Shown here in pieces: positions 1 through 9,320 of a DNA stretch of 64,000 nt. The stretch is from Streptomyces plumbidurans (GTDB lineage: Bacteria; Actinomycetota; Actinomycetes; Streptomycetales; Streptomycetaceae): positions 186,001 through 250,000 of the forward strand of contig NZ_JAFJSY010000006.1 in the NCBI RefSeq assembly GCF_019857225.1, read 5' to 3'. Within the stretch, counting starts at the first letter, position 1; each line of letters opens with the position of its first letter. Made by a program: the position numbers and the translations under genes. Under the pieces are notes generated by a model. It ran no database searches. It was not told the DNA's origin and saw only the letters and a list, made by a program, of their open reading frames with translations.

Positions 1-18
1 GGAGACTCCGCGCCGGGC

Positions 19-1015
19 GTGCCCCTGACCACCGGAGCCCTCGCCCGACGACTCGGGGTGTCGCCCACCACGCTGCGTTCCTGGGACCGCCGCTACGGCA
101 TCGGGCCCGCCGTCCGCGCCGACGGACGCCACCGCCGCTGGACCCCGCAGGACGTGGCGGTGCTGGAGGCGATGTGCCGGCTGACCTCGTCGGGGGTGCC
201 GCCCGCGGAGGCGGCCCGCGCCGCCAAGGAGTCGGCCGGTGTGTTCCCCGCACAGAGCCCTCCCGTGGAGCCGCCGGCGCGGGACCGTTCGAAGGCGTCC
301 GGCACACTGCCGCTCGGCGATGTGCGCCAGGAGTGCCGGGGGCTGGCCCGCGCCGCCGTGCGGATGGACGCCCCGGCCGTCGAGGAGCAACTGGCCGCCG
401 CCGTACGGCAGTACGGCGTCGCCGTCGCCTGGCAGGAGGTGATGGTGCCGACCCTGCACGCGGTGGGCCGCAAATGGGCCTCGTCCGGCGACCGTTACGT
501 CGAGGTTGAGCATCTGCTGTCCTGGCACGTGTCCACCACCCTGCGGCGCAGCACCCCGCCCCCCCTCTGTGGCGGCCGACGCGTCGGCCACCGGGCCGGT
601 CGTCCTGGCCTGCGTTCCGGGGGAGCAGCACACGCTGCCGATCGAGGCCCTCAACGCCGTCCTGGGCGAACTGCGCCTGCCCACGCGGATGTTCGGAGCC
701 GCCGTACCCGCGGAGGCGCTCGGCACGGCGGTGCAGCGGCTCGGGCCGTCCGCCGTGGTGCTGTGGGCGCAGGCACGCTCCACGGCGAGCCTGCCGCTGG
801 CCCGGCACGTGGCCGGCACCCAGTGGGGAGTGAAGGGCGCGCGCGGCCGCCCCATGGTCGTCCTGGGCGGGCCCGGCTGGTCCGGCCCGCACGCCCGCGG
901 GATGCACCGGCCGCCGACCCTCAAGGATGCCGTCGACCTTCTGTCCGGCCCGTACGGGACGGAGGCGTACGCGACCGAGGGGCACGCGAACAAGGCGCGC
1001 CGGGAGCAGCCGTAG
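19..1015 (+). pseudogene. litR: LitR-type MerR/B12-binding-fold regulator, frameshifted
   Basis: MerR-family regulator of the LitR/CarH class, which controls light-dependent carotenoid genes in Streptomyces. Reading from GTG 19, residues 1-70 form the MerR winged helix (LARRLGVSPTTLRSWDRRYG) and residues 95-175 the helical half of a B12-binding module with a W...EH motif (KWASSGDRYVEVEH). The frame is lost in the seven-C run at 559-565. The coding signal resumes one frame over (SVAADASATGPVVLACVPG) and ends at TAG 1013-1015. Removing one C restores a single protein of about 331 residues. It could be a true mutation, a phase-variable homopolymer or a sequencing error. The start is uncertain because the window begins 18 bases upstream. 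An FAD oxidoreductase and photolyase genes follow, fitting a light-response locus. Confidence 0.85.
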
Positions 1016-1167
1016 GAGAAGGAGGCGTCCGGCGAACGGCCCTGATGGTTCGCCCGGTGGGTGGACGCGGTGCGGTGCGGCGCATCCGAACGGCGCGCCG
1101 CACGGGAAGTACCCCACACACCGCCGCCCCGCACGCCGCCGGGCGGCCCGAGACCCGAGGGGCTCCC

Positions 1168-2427
1168 ATGTCCGCGCCCGCCCACACTCCCGACGCTCTG
1201 GTGATCGGAGCAGGTGCCGCCGGCCTCGCCTGCGCGCACGACCTTCTCGCGGCGGGCCTCGACGTCCAGGTCGTCGAGGCATCCGACGCGGTCGGCGGAC
1301 GGATGCGCTCCGACCGGGTCGGGGAGTTTGTCGTCGACCGCGGCTTCCAGGTCTTCAACACGTCGTATCCCCAGGTCCGGCGGCGCCTGCTGCTGCGCCG
1401 CCTGGGCCTGCGGGCCTTCACGCCGGGTTTCCTCGTGCACACCGAGGAGGGCAGGGTCCGCTTCAGCGATCCCACGCGGCGTCCGCGCAGTCTGCCCGAC
1501 CTGCTGCCGGGGCGGCTCGCCGGGCCGCGGGATCTCGCGGCGCTGGGTCTGCTCTCGGCCCGGGACATGCTCGCCCCCGTGCGCCTGGTGAAACGGTCGC
1601 AGGACCGCACCACGCGCACCGCGCTCGCGGACGCCGGGTTCTCCGAGGGCTTCGTCGAGCGGTTCTTCCGGCCGTTCCTGTCGGGCGTGTTCCTGGAGGA
1701 CGGACTGGAGACGTCCAGCCGCTTCTTCCACCTCGTCTGGCGCAGCATGCTGCGCGGCACCCTGTGCCTGCCGACCGCGGGCATCGGCGCGGTGCCCGCC
1801 GCGCTCGCGGCCCCACTGCCCACCGGGGCCGTACGCTTCGAGACCCCCGTGACCGCACTGACCGACGACGGCGCCGTCACAGCCGACGGCACCGAACTGC
1901 CCGCACGCACCGTGGTGGTGGCCACCGGCCCGGGCCCGGCCCCCGGTCTGCTGCCCGGACTCGAACTGCCCGCCTACCGGACGGTGACGACGTACTACCA
2001 CGTCGCCCCGCGCTCCCCGCTGGGCGAGCCGACCCTCCTCGTCGACGAGCGCCGCCGCTTCCTCAACACCTGCGTCCTCAGCGACGTGGTCCCTCAACTC
2101 GCCCCGCGCGGCTCGGCGCTCGTCGCGACCTCGGTGCTCGGTACCGACGGCGAGCAGCGCGAGGGGGCCGTGCGCGAGGCGGTGGCGGAGGCGTACGGCA
2201 CGGACACCGCCGGCTGGGACCTGCTCACCACCCGCACCGTCCCGGACGCGCTGCCCGCCATGCCGCCCCCACTGCCGCTCAGCCGAACCACCCGCATGGC
2301 ACGAGGCCGCTACGTGTGCGGCGACCACCGCGCCACCGGGTCGGTACAGGGCGCCCTGGCATCAGGAGCGCGCGCCGCCCGCGAGGTGCTGCGGGACCTG
2401 CACCGCGCGCGGCCGGCGGGGAGGTGA
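1168..2427 (+). CDS. FAD-dependent amine-oxidase-like oxidoreductase
   Basis: Flavoprotein of 419 residues in the NAD(P)/FAD-binding amine oxidase/phytoene desaturase superfamily. The N-terminus carries the dinucleotide-binding motif VIGAGAAGLACAHDLLAAG followed by an acidic strand end (VVEAS) and GGRMRS. The C-terminus has the second flavin-contacting segment (GRYVCGDHRATGSVQGAL). ATG 1168 is preceded by a GAGG ribosome-binding site and lies 152 bases after the litR stop. Upstream in-frame sequence is non-coding relative to this protein. Lying directly after litR in the same direction, it may correspond to LitQ, described as an oxidoreductase in the Streptomyces lit locus (inference from memory). 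Substrate unknown. Confidence 0.85.
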   Translation: MSAPAHTPDALVIGAGAAGLACAHDLLAAGLDVQVVEASDAVGGRMRSDRVGEFVVDRGFQVFNTSYPQVRRRLLLRRLGLRAFTPGFLVHTEEGRVRFSDPTRRPRSLPDLLPGRLAGPRDLAALGLLSARDMLAPVRLVKRSQDRTTRTALADAGFSEGFVERFFRPFLSGVFLEDGLETSSRFFHLVWRSMLRGTLCLPTAGIGAVPAALAAPLPTGAVRFETPVTALTDDGAVTADGTELPARTVVVATGPGPAPGLLPGLELPAYRTVTTYYHVAPRSPLGEPTLLVDERRRFLNTCVLSDVVPQLAPRGSALVATSVLGTDGEQREGAVREAVAEAYGTDTAGWDLLTTRTVPDALPAMPPPLPLSRTTRMARGRYVCGDHRATGSVQGALASGARAAREVLRDLHRARPAGR

Positions 2428-2468
2428 CGGGCCCGGAGGGCAAGCTCGTCACGGAAGGCCGCCACCCG

Positions 2469-3974
2469 TCATGGAGGGTCGTCCCCTCGTCGTCCCTGCT
2501 CGCGCAGCAGTTCGTCCAGGTCGGAGAGGCGGTCCAGGCCGCGTACCGCCTGCGTCATTCGTGGATTGCCCTCCAGGCGGGCACGGTGGCGGTGCAGGAA
2601 GGCCCAGTAGCCCGCCGTGAACGGACAGGCCCGGTCGCCGACGCGCTCGGTGGGACGGTAGGCGCACGGGCCGCACAGATCGCTCATGCGGTTCACGTAG
2701 GCGCCGCCCGAGGTGTACGGCTTGGTGGTCATGCGCCCGCCGTCGGCGTACTGGGACATGCCGACCACGTTCGGCAGCATCACCCAGTCGTAGCCGTCGA
2801 CGAAGCAGCGGTGGAACCAGTCGGTCACCGCCGCCGGGTCCCAGCCCCGCTGCAGGGCGTGGCTGCCGAGCAGCATCAGCCGTGGGATGTGGTGGGTCCA
2901 GCCGGTGTCGCGCACCTGCGCCAGGACCGTGGCCAGACAGTGCGCGGTGACCGCGTCGGCGTCCAGCTCCAGGAACCACCGGGGCAGCGGCGTGCGATGG
3001 TGGAGCGCGTTGCGGTGCCGGTAGTCCTCGCCGAAGTACCAGTACAGCTGCCATACGTACTCGCGCCATCCGGCGATCTGCCGTACGAAGCCCTCGACGC
3101 TGCTGACCGGCGCCGACCCGGTGCGCCACGCATCCTCGGCACGTTCGACGCACTCCAGCGGATCCAGCAGCCCGAGGTTGAGCGAGGAGGACAGCAGGCT
3201 GTGGCTCATCACCGGGTCGGCGGTCAGCATGGCGTCCTCGTACGGCCCGAAGGCGGCCAGCCGGTGTTCCACGAACCGGCCGAGCGCGGCCAGCGCCTCC
3301 CGGCGCGAGGCGGGGAAGCGTCGCGGGCCGTCCCGCCCCAAGAACCGGATGCCCTCGTCGCGCTCCCACCGGTCGAGGTCATCGCGGACCTCCTCGTCCA
3401 CGTCGTCCTCGCGCGGCCGGTAAGGAGCCGGAACCCCCAGCTTCTTCGCCCCTTTCGGCGGGGGTTCACGGTTGTCGTGGTCGTGGTTCCAGCGGCCGCC
3501 CGCGGGCTCAGCGCCGTCCATCAGCAGGTCGTGCCCGCGCCGCACCCAGCGGTAGAAGTCCTCCTGGCGCAGCCGCTGCCCGCCGTGTCCGTCCGCCCAG
3601 GCGCGGAAGTCCTCGTGCGGGACGAGGAAGCCGCGCGCGGGCAGCACCGTGAGACCGGGGAGTGACGACACCAGCCGCAGCGCGGCCCTCGACGTGGGGT
3701 GATGAACCGTCAAAGGCCCGTCGCCGACCGCCTTTTGGAGCGCCTCGCGGTACGTCTCGGCCTGCACGTACCGCACCCGGTCGCCTAGTTCGGCGGCGCG
3801 GTGCCGCATCGCGGACAGCACCAGATGGGCCTTGGCGCGGTGGAAGCGCCGACGGCGGAAGACCGAACGGGCCTCGACCATCACGACCGGTGCGCCACGA
3901 TCGGGTCCGTCCTCGCCCGCGGCCAGGAAGTGCGGGCCGAGCTGGTCGCCGAACAGCCAGTGGGGGGTGGCCAT
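2469..3974 (-). CDS. Iron-sulfur bacterial cryptochrome/photolyase (FeS-BCP)
   Basis: Cryptochrome/photolyase-family protein of 501 residues, of the class related to Agrobacterium PhrB (a (6-4) photolyase). Starts MATPHWLFGDQLGPHF, the typical beginning of the family. Cysteines at about 346, 434, 437 and 450 show spacings of 88, 3 and 13 residues. This is the same spacing as the four [4Fe-4S] ligands of PhrB, and supports both the family call and the ATG at 3974. FAD-pocket residues (GFVRQIAGWREYVWQLYW) are present. It starts 11 bases after the phr stop, so the two photolyases are probably cotranscribed. Expected role: light-driven repair of (6-4) photoproducts or blue-light sensing. Confidence 0.93.
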   Translation of the reverse strand: MATPHWLFGDQLGPHFLAAGEDGPDRGAPVVMVEARSVFRRRRFHRAKAHLVLSAMRHRAAELGDRVRYVQAETYREALQKAVGDGPLTVHHPTSRAALRLVSSLPGLTVLPARGFLVPHEDFRAWADGHGGQRLRQEDFYRWVRRGHDLLMDGAEPAGGRWNHDHDNREPPPKGAKKLGVPAPYRPREDDVDEEVRDDLDRWERDEGIRFLGRDGPRRFPASRREALAALGRFVEHRLAAFGPYEDAMLTADPVMSHSLLSSSLNLGLLDPLECVERAEDAWRTGSAPVSSVEGFVRQIAGWREYVWQLYWYFGEDYRHRNALHHRTPLPRWFLELDADAVTAHCLATVLAQVRDTGWTHHIPRLMLLGSHALQRGWDPAAVTDWFHRCFVDGYDWVMLPNVVGMSQYADGGRMTTKPYTSGGAYVNRMSDLCGPCAYRPTERVGDRACPFTAGYWAFLHRHRARLEGNPRMTQAVRGLDRLSDLDELLREQGRRGDDPP

Positions 3975-3985
3975 GTGACGACTCC

Positions 3986-5359
3986 TCAGTCCCGGCCGCG
4001 GGCGTGCCTGAAGCGGGCCAGGCCGTCGGGGAGTTCGATGATCGGGGCCGGGTAGTCGCCGAGCGCGGCACGGTCCAGGCCCTGAAGCTTCCACGGCTCG
4101 TGCACCAACGGGCCGTCGATTCCCGCGAGTTCGGGCACCCAGCGGCGGACGTACGCGCCGTCGGGGTCGTAGCGCTTGCCCTGCGTGACGGGGTTGAGGA
4201 CCCGGTTGGGGCGGCTGTCGGTCCCGGTGCCCGCCATCCACTGCCAGTTCATCTGGTTGTTCGCGATGTCGCCGTCGACCAGGAGCTGAAGGAAGTGGCG
4301 GGCGCCCACGCGCCAGTCGACGTAGAGCGTCTTGGTGAGAAAGCTCGCCGTCAGCAGGCGGCCCCGGTTGTGCATCCAGCCCTCGTGCCGCAGCTGACGC
4401 ATCGCCGCGTCGACGACCGGGTAGCCGGTGCGGCCCTCCTTCCAGGCCTCGGCGTCCTCGTGCGCCTCGCGCCCGGAGCGCCAACGGTCGTGCTGGGTGC
4501 GGTAGTCGGACGTGGACGCGGCCGGCCGGGCCGCCAGGACCTGGCGGTTGAAGTCGCGCCAGGAGATCTGCCGTACGAAGGCCTCGGCGCCGGGGCCGCC
4601 CGCCTTCCGTGCCCGGTGCACGAGTTCGAGGGGGGAGAGCGTGCCGAAGTGCAGATGCGGCGAGAGACGGGAGGTGGCGTCGCCGGCCAGGTCGTCGTGG
4701 CGGTCGTCGTACGCGCCGATCCCGCTCCGCAGCCAGGAGGACATCCGCTTGCGGCCCTCGGCCTCACCGCCGCGCGCCAGGCCCTCGGACAGCCCGGTCA
4801 GCCCCGAGCGGGAGAGGAGCTTCTCGGAGCCGACACCGTCGGGTACGCGCACCGCGCGCGGGGCCGAGAACACGTCGCGCAGCCGGACCTGGGACCACTG
4901 CCGGAAATAGGGGGTGAAGACGGCGAAGTGGTCCGAACTCGCCGGGGTGACCTCGCCCGGCGTGACGGCCGTGGTCACCGTGTCGTGGACGTGCAGCCGC
5001 CGCCCCTGCGACTCCAGGGCCCGCCGCAGCCGCTGCTCGCGCAGGTGCGCGTAGGCGCTGACGTCGCCCGCCATGTGCACCTCGTCGGCGTCCGTCTCGG
5101 CCACCACCTTGCACACCTCGTCGACGACGTCCCCGGAGCGCACGATCAGCCGGCCGCCCCTCTCACGCAGACCGGCGTCGAGGTCGTGCAGACAGTCGGC
5201 GAGGAACGCCAGCCGGTTGGGCGCGGCGAAACCGGCGTCCGTGACGCCCCGGTCGCGTACGAACAGGGGCACCACCTCGTCGGCCCCGCCGGCAGCCCGC
5301 AGCGGGGGATGGTCGTGCAGGCGCAGATCGGCGGTGAAGAGGACGACCGAGACGTTCAT
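3986..5359 (-). CDS. phr: Class I deoxyribodipyrimidine photolyase
   Basis: Class I CPD photolyase, 457 residues. It has an N-terminal alpha/beta antenna domain (VSVVLFTADLRLHDHPPL, residues 4-21) and a C-terminal helical FAD domain with FVRQISWRDFN, TGYPVVDAAMRQLRHEGWMH, NRGRLLTASFLTK and the DNA-contact region NNQMNWQWMAGTGTDS. It uses blue light to split cyclobutane pyrimidine dimers through FADH-. ATG 5359 is close to a GGGAGAAG-like ribosome-binding site. It sits between an SDR/DUF2867 gene upstream (63-bp gap) and the FeS-BCP gene downstream, all on the minus strand and likely one operon, convergent with litR and its partner. Confidence 0.95.
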   Translation of the reverse strand: MNVSVVLFTADLRLHDHPPLRAAGGADEVVPLFVRDRGVTDAGFAAPNRLAFLADCLHDLDAGLRERGGRLIVRSGDVVDEVCKVVAETDADEVHMAGDVSAYAHLREQRLRRALESQGRRLHVHDTVTTAVTPGEVTPASSDHFAVFTPYFRQWSQVRLRDVFSAPRAVRVPDGVGSEKLLSRSGLTGLSEGLARGGEAEGRKRMSSWLRSGIGAYDDRHDDLAGDATSRLSPHLHFGTLSPLELVHRARKAGGPGAEAFVRQISWRDFNRQVLAARPAASTSDYRTQHDRWRSGREAHEDAEAWKEGRTGYPVVDAAMRQLRHEGWMHNRGRLLTASFLTKTLYVDWRVGARHFLQLLVDGDIANNQMNWQWMAGTGTDSRPNRVLNPVTQGKRYDPDGAYVRRWVPELAGIDGPLVHEPWKLQGLDRAALGDYPAPIIELPDGLARFRHARGRD

Positions 5360-5422
5360 GGTGCTTCTCCCGGGAGAGAGGAAGGGGCGGCCGGGGTGCG
5401 TGCGGCGCGGCGGATACGGCCG

Positions 5423-6952
5423 TCAGCCGCCGGCCACCTGTTTCTCGGCCCGTGCCGAGGGGGTCCGGGCCGCGGCGAGCGCGATGTTGCGGGCCATGCC
5501 GCCGAAGACCACGCCGTGGAAGGGGGAGATGCCCCACCAGTAGGCGTGGCCCGCGAGGCCGCGCGGGTGGAACAGGGCCCGCTGGTGGTAGCGGACGCGG
5601 CCGTCGTCGTCGGTCTGCGCGTACATCTCCAGCCAGGCGAGCCCCGGCAGCCGCATCTCGGCCCGCAGCCGCAGCAGCCGGCCGGGCTGGATCTCCTCCA
5701 CCCGCCAGAAGTCCAGTGAGTCGCCGACCCGCAGATGCGCGGCGTCGCGGCGCCCCCGGCGCAGTCCCACGCCGCCCACCAGCCGGTCCAGCCTGCCCCG
5801 GACCGCCCAGGCGAGCGGGAAGGAGTACCAGCCGTTCTCCCCGCCGATCCCCTCGATCACCCGCCACAGGGACTCGCGCGAGGCGTCGACCGGCAGCTCC
5901 CGCTCGTCGGTGTACAGGCTGCCGCCCGCCCAGTCGGGGTCGGTGGGCAGCGGATCGCTGGGCGCGCCGGGCACCGAGGCCGACGACCAGCGGGTGGTGA
6001 CCTTCGCCTCGCGGATGCGCTGCAGGGCCAGCCGTACCGCCTCGTCGAAGGGGATCGGATGCCCGTCGGAGTCGGGCACGTACCGCGCGATGTCGTGTTC
6101 GCCGCAGACCACCTCGTGGCGCAGCGACTCCGCCAGCGGCCGGGCGATCGACGCGGGGACCGGTGTGATCAGCCCGACCCAGTGACTGGACAGGCCGGGC
6201 GTCAGCACCGGCACGGGGAGGATGAGGCGACGCGGCAGGCCCGCCACCGCCGCGTAGCGCAGCATCATGTCCCGGTACGTCAGCACGTCCGGCCCGCCGA
6301 TGTCGAAGCCGCGGTTGACGTCGGCCGGCATCCGGGCGCTTTCCACGAGATAGCGCAGCACGTCCCGCACGGCCACGGGCTGGATGCGGGTGTGCACCCA
6401 GCTGGGGGTGACCATCACCGGAAGACGTTCGGTGAGGTAGCGCAGCATCTCGAAGGAGGCGGAGCCCGAGCCGATGACGACGGCCGCGCGCAGCACGGTC
6501 GTGGGCACGCCCGAGTCCAGCAGGATCCGGCCCACCTCGGACCGCGACCGCAGATGCGGCGACAGCTTGCTCTCCGGCACGCCCGCCGGCGTCAGCCCCC
6601 CGAGATAGACGATCCGCCGTACGCCCGCCGCCCGCGCCGACTCCCCGAAGATCCGGGCCGCCTCGCGGTCGGTCTCCTCAAAGCTGTCGCCGGAGCCCAG
6701 CGCATGGACCAGGTAGTAGGCGACGTCGATGCCGCGCATCGCGTCGGCGACGGAGTCGGCGTCCGTGACGTCGCCCTGCACCACCTCCGCCTTCCCGGCC
6801 CACGGATGATCGCGCAGTTTGCCGGGGGAGCGGGCCAGGCAGCGCACGCGGTGGCCCGCGTCGAGCAGCTCCGGCACCAGCCTGCCGCCGACGTATCCCG
6901 TCGCGCCGGTCACCAGGCAGTGCAGGTCCGAACCGTTGTCGTCAGCGTTCAT
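5423..6952 (-). CDS. SDR/NmrA-type epimerase fused to DUF2867
   Basis: Two-domain protein of 509 residues. Residues 10-300 are an atypical short-chain dehydrogenase/NmrA-like Rossmann domain (CLVTGATGYVGGRLVPELL at the start). Residues 340-500 match the DUF2867 (SRPBCC-like) domain, including SLYTDERELPVDAS and GISPFHGVVFGGMARNI. The classical YxxxK catalytic pair is not obvious, so it may bind NAD(P) or act as a lipid or pigment-modifying enzyme. It is the first gene of the minus-strand group leading into the two photolyases. Relatives often sit in light or carotenoid loci (family knowledge). Its function is not established. Confidence 0.85.
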   Translation of the reverse strand: MNADDNGSDLHCLVTGATGYVGGRLVPELLDAGHRVRCLARSPGKLRDHPWAGKAEVVQGDVTDADSVADAMRGIDVAYYLVHALGSGDSFEETDREAARIFGESARAAGVRRIVYLGGLTPAGVPESKLSPHLRSRSEVGRILLDSGVPTTVLRAAVVIGSGSASFEMLRYLTERLPVMVTPSWVHTRIQPVAVRDVLRYLVESARMPADVNRGFDIGGPDVLTYRDMMLRYAAVAGLPRRLILPVPVLTPGLSSHWVGLITPVPASIARPLAESLRHEVVCGEHDIARYVPDSDGHPIPFDEAVRLALQRIREAKVTTRWSSASVPGAPSDPLPTDPDWAGGSLYTDERELPVDASRESLWRVIEGIGGENGWYSFPLAWAVRGRLDRLVGGVGLRRGRRDAAHLRVGDSLDFWRVEEIQPGRLLRLRAEMRLPGLAWLEMYAQTDDDGRVRYHQRALFHPRGLAGHAYWWGISPFHGVVFGGMARNIALAAARTPSARAEKQVAGG

Positions 6953-7177
6953 CAGCTCCGGGTCCTTCGCGTCGGCCCCCTCTGCATCACTTCCACGGCA
7001 GCCGCCGCCGTATCGGATGAGGGTGGTGTGTGACCTGCCGAGTACCCCCGCGCCGGTCGATCAGCACTTCCGCACGGTGCGAGTACCCGAAGCGATCCTG
7101 GCGCCGCGAGGACATGCCGGGGCGGATCGCGGGCAGCCGGGCTGCACGACAGTGAGCGTGCGGGGACAGAGGTAGCC

Positions 7178-7363
7178 ATGGAGGTGTCGGCCGTTATGGG
7201 CGAGAAGGTGTTGGAGCGGTTTCCCGCGGGTTCTCCGCGCGGATCGTGGCCGGCGGAGGAGTACGCGGCTCAGTGCCGGGCCGAGGGTGAGTCCGCGACG
7301 GTCGTCATGGATCTGCAGTCCGACGCGTTCCTCGTGGTGATCCCGGCGGGCGACGACGACTGA
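7178..7363 (+). CDS. Small conserved hypothetical protein
   Basis: Acidic protein of 61 residues, starting MEVSAVMGEKVLERF and ending in an alternating hydrophobic segment (VMDLQSDAFLVVI). ATG 7178 follows an AGAGG ribosome-binding site. A second in-frame ATG at 7196 has poorer spacing. No signal peptide, membrane segment or catalytic motif is visible. Similar short proteins are common in Streptomyces (recollection), but no function can be assigned. It stands alone, divergent from the SDR/DUF2867 gene. Confidence 0.65.
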   Translation: MEVSAVMGEKVLERFPAGSPRGSWPAEEYAAQCRAEGESATVVMDLQSDAFLVVIPAGDDD

Positions 7364-7412
7364 AGGCGGCCGGCGCTCCCGGCGAGGGTGCCGTGCTCGA
7401 TTCGGCGGTGTG

Positions 7413-7751
7413 TCACACCTTCCCGCCGAAGAAGACCTGCACCTCCCGGATCAGTCCGTCCCGGACGGTGATCGCCTCGACGTTGCGGTGCCGGTCGCCC
7501 GTCGTCAGCTCGTACAGGTAGTACACGAGGACGAGTTCCTCGTCGGCCGGTACGACGTGCAGCAGCCGCTGTTCCTTGAACCGCCCGGCGGTCGGGAAGC
7601 ATCGCTCGAAGAAGGCCGACTTGTCGATACGGTCGTCCTGCGGACTGGTGAAGGTGAAGTCGTCGGCGTAGAGCGGCCAGGCCGCCTCCCTCTCCTGGGC
7701 CCGGTAGTGCCGGAACGCCGCTTCCACGATCTGTGTCGGACTCTCGCTCAT
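7413..7751 (-). CDS. SnoaL/NTF2-like small protein
   Basis: Protein of 112 residues with the nuclear-transport-factor-2/SnoaL fold pattern: an N-terminal helix followed by YADDFTFTSPQDDRIDKSAFFE and closing beta strands (VEAITVRDGLIREVQVFFGG). This family includes polyketide cyclases, ketosteroid-isomerase-like enzymes and stress proteins with unknown ligand. The length is normal for a one-domain member. It lies 67 bases downstream of the acyl-CoA dehydrogenase-like gene on the same strand, so cotranscription is possible. The substrate cannot be read from the sequence. Confidence 0.8.
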   Translation of the reverse strand: MSESPTQIVEAAFRHYRAQEREAAWPLYADDFTFTSPQDDRIDKSAFFERCFPTAGRFKEQRLLHVVPADEELVLVYYLYELTTGDRHRNVEAITVRDGLIREVQVFFGGKV

Positions 7752-7818
7752 TCGGGCTCCTCGGCCGGACGACGGGCCCCCGCCCCGTCACCGTAGGCCG
7801 CTCCATGTCGCACACGCA

Positions 7819-8865
7819 TCAGATCCGGGCGAGTGCGGCGAGATGGGCCCGGCGCACCTCGGCCGTCTGCCCCTGCACCAGGAGGAACATCCCCTCGCGG
7901 GCCAGGCGCTGGGCGGTGCCGTCGAGCTGCAGGGCACGGCCACCCCCGGCCACGACCGCCGCGGTCGTGGCCGCGCGCATGACGTCGTAGGCCCGGGTCT
8001 TGAGCGCCACCCGTTCCTCGATGCGCTCGTGCGGCACGGGGTGCTCGGCCAGCTCGTACGCCCCCCGCCGCACCTCGTCGAGACGGTCGCGCAGGGCGTG
8101 GGCGGTCTCGGTCTCCCCGGCTTCGTCGAGCACGCGGAGCGCGGCCTCGGCGACCCCGAAGACGGCGGGGGAGGCGTTGGTGTTGCGGGGCCGGTCGACG
8201 ACGGCGAACTCGGCCTGCGGGGTGCGCAGCACTACCGACTCGTCGGGCAGCCACAGGCCGTCCAGCTCCAGCGACACCGTACGGGCCGCGGTCAGCGCCG
8301 CCAGCCGCATCGGCGGCGAGGGGCGCAGCCCCGGCTGCTCGCGGGCCTCGGCGAAGGCGAACACCACCTCGTCCGCCTCCGTCACACCGGCCAGCAGCAT
8401 CACGTCGTTGAGCCCCCAGCCCGTGTACCAGGGCACCGTCCCGTCGAAGCGCCAGCCGCCCCGCTCGGCACGCGCCCGCACCGGCACCCGGGGAAAGGCG
8501 CGCACATGCGCGTACGCGATCCCGGCCATCAGCTCACCGGTCGCCAGCGGACGCAACAGCCGCTCGCGCACCGGGAGTTCGGCCCGCGCGAGCAGTTTCA
8601 CCGGCGTGTGGTGCTGGGTCTGCACGAACCAGGTCGAGCAGCAGGCCCCGGCCAGGATCTCTGCGACCTCCCGCGCCACCGCGTCGGGCGCTCCCGCTCC
8701 GCCGTACTCCTCGGGCGCCGCCACCCCCAGCAGCCCCGACCGCCGGACGGCCTCGACATGGCTCACCGGCACGCCCTCCCGGTCGACCCGCGCCGCGTCC
8801 GGAGCGAGGACGTCCTCGGCGAGGGACCGGGCGGCAAGAACGAGAGGGTGCGATGCGGGGGCCAT
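7819..8865 (-). CDS. Acyl-CoA dehydrogenase family flavoprotein
   Basis: Protein of 348 residues with the acyl-CoA dehydrogenase fold: an N-terminal helical domain (GLLGVAAPEEYGGAGAPDAV), a middle beta domain containing GWRFDGTVPWYTGWG, and a C-terminal helical bundle. The usual catalytic glutamate segment is not clear. Short members of this branch include flavin-dependent monooxygenases and dibenzothiophene-type enzymes, so oxidation or hydroxylation of a small substrate is as likely as fatty-acid oxidation. ATG 8865 was chosen. The YCII/sigma pair diverges from it 105 bases away. Confidence 0.8.
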   Translation of the reverse strand: MAPASHPLVLAARSLAEDVLAPDAARVDREGVPVSHVEAVRRSGLLGVAAPEEYGGAGAPDAVAREVAEILAGACCSTWFVQTQHHTPVKLLARAELPVRERLLRPLATGELMAGIAYAHVRAFPRVPVRARAERGGWRFDGTVPWYTGWGLNDVMLLAGVTEADEVVFAFAEAREQPGLRPSPPMRLAALTAARTVSLELDGLWLPDESVVLRTPQAEFAVVDRPRNTNASPAVFGVAEAALRVLDEAGETETAHALRDRLDEVRRGAYELAEHPVPHERIEERVALKTRAYDVMRAATTAAVVAGGGRALQLDGTAQRLAREGMFLLVQGQTAEVRRAHLAALARI

Positions 8866-8969
8866 GGAAAAGATTCTCCCGATCTCTTCGTGTGCCGTGT
8901 CGATCCGGGGGTGCGCCGTTCGTGTAGGAGGTGAGAGAACGAGACAACGGGGACAACGAGGAGGACGTC

Positions 8970-9320
8970 ATGACGCACTACCTGCTCAGCGTGGTCACAC
9001 CCGCCGACGGACAGCCGCCGACGCCGGAGCAGCTCGGCGAGATCATGCGCAACGTGGAGGCGTTCAACCAGGAGCTGCGCGATGCCGGGGCCTGGGTCTT
9101 CGCCGGCGGTCTGCACGGCCCCGACACCGCCACCATGCTGCGCCCCTCGGGAGACGACGTGCTGATCACCGACGGGCCGTACGCCGAGGGCAAGGAGTAT
9201 CTCGGCGGGCTCAGCCTGATCGAGGCCCCCGATCTGGACGCGGCCCTCGAATGGGGCAGGAAGGCCGTGCGGGCCACCACCCTGCCCATCGAGGTGCGGC
9301 CCTTCATGGACCAGCCCTGA
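8970..9320 (+). CDS. YCII/DGPF-domain protein coupled to an ECF sigma factor
   Basis: Protein of 116 residues of the YCII-related DGPF family. The signature appears as TDGPYAEGKEYLGGLSLIEA. ATG 8970 is chosen because a strong GAGGAGG lies six bases upstream; in-frame starts further upstream have none. Its TGA overlaps the ATG of the following sigma factor by one base, implying translational coupling. DGPF proteins are the conserved genomic partners of ECF42 sigma factors and may modulate them, although no classical anti-sigma factor is seen here. Confidence 0.92.
   Translation: MTHYLLSVVTPADGQPPTPEQLGEIMRNVEAFNQELRDAGAWVFAGGLHGPDTATMLRPSGDDVLITDGPYAEGKEYLGGLSLIEAPDLDAALEWGRKAVRATTLPIEVRPFMDQP

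Noticed and set aside
19..2427. A single 802-residue fusion of a MerR regulator and an FAD oxidoreductase
   Set aside because: The middle 200 residues are low-complexity frame-shifted translation. The regulator continues in another frame to 1015, and the oxidoreductase has its own ATG and ribosome-binding site at 1168.
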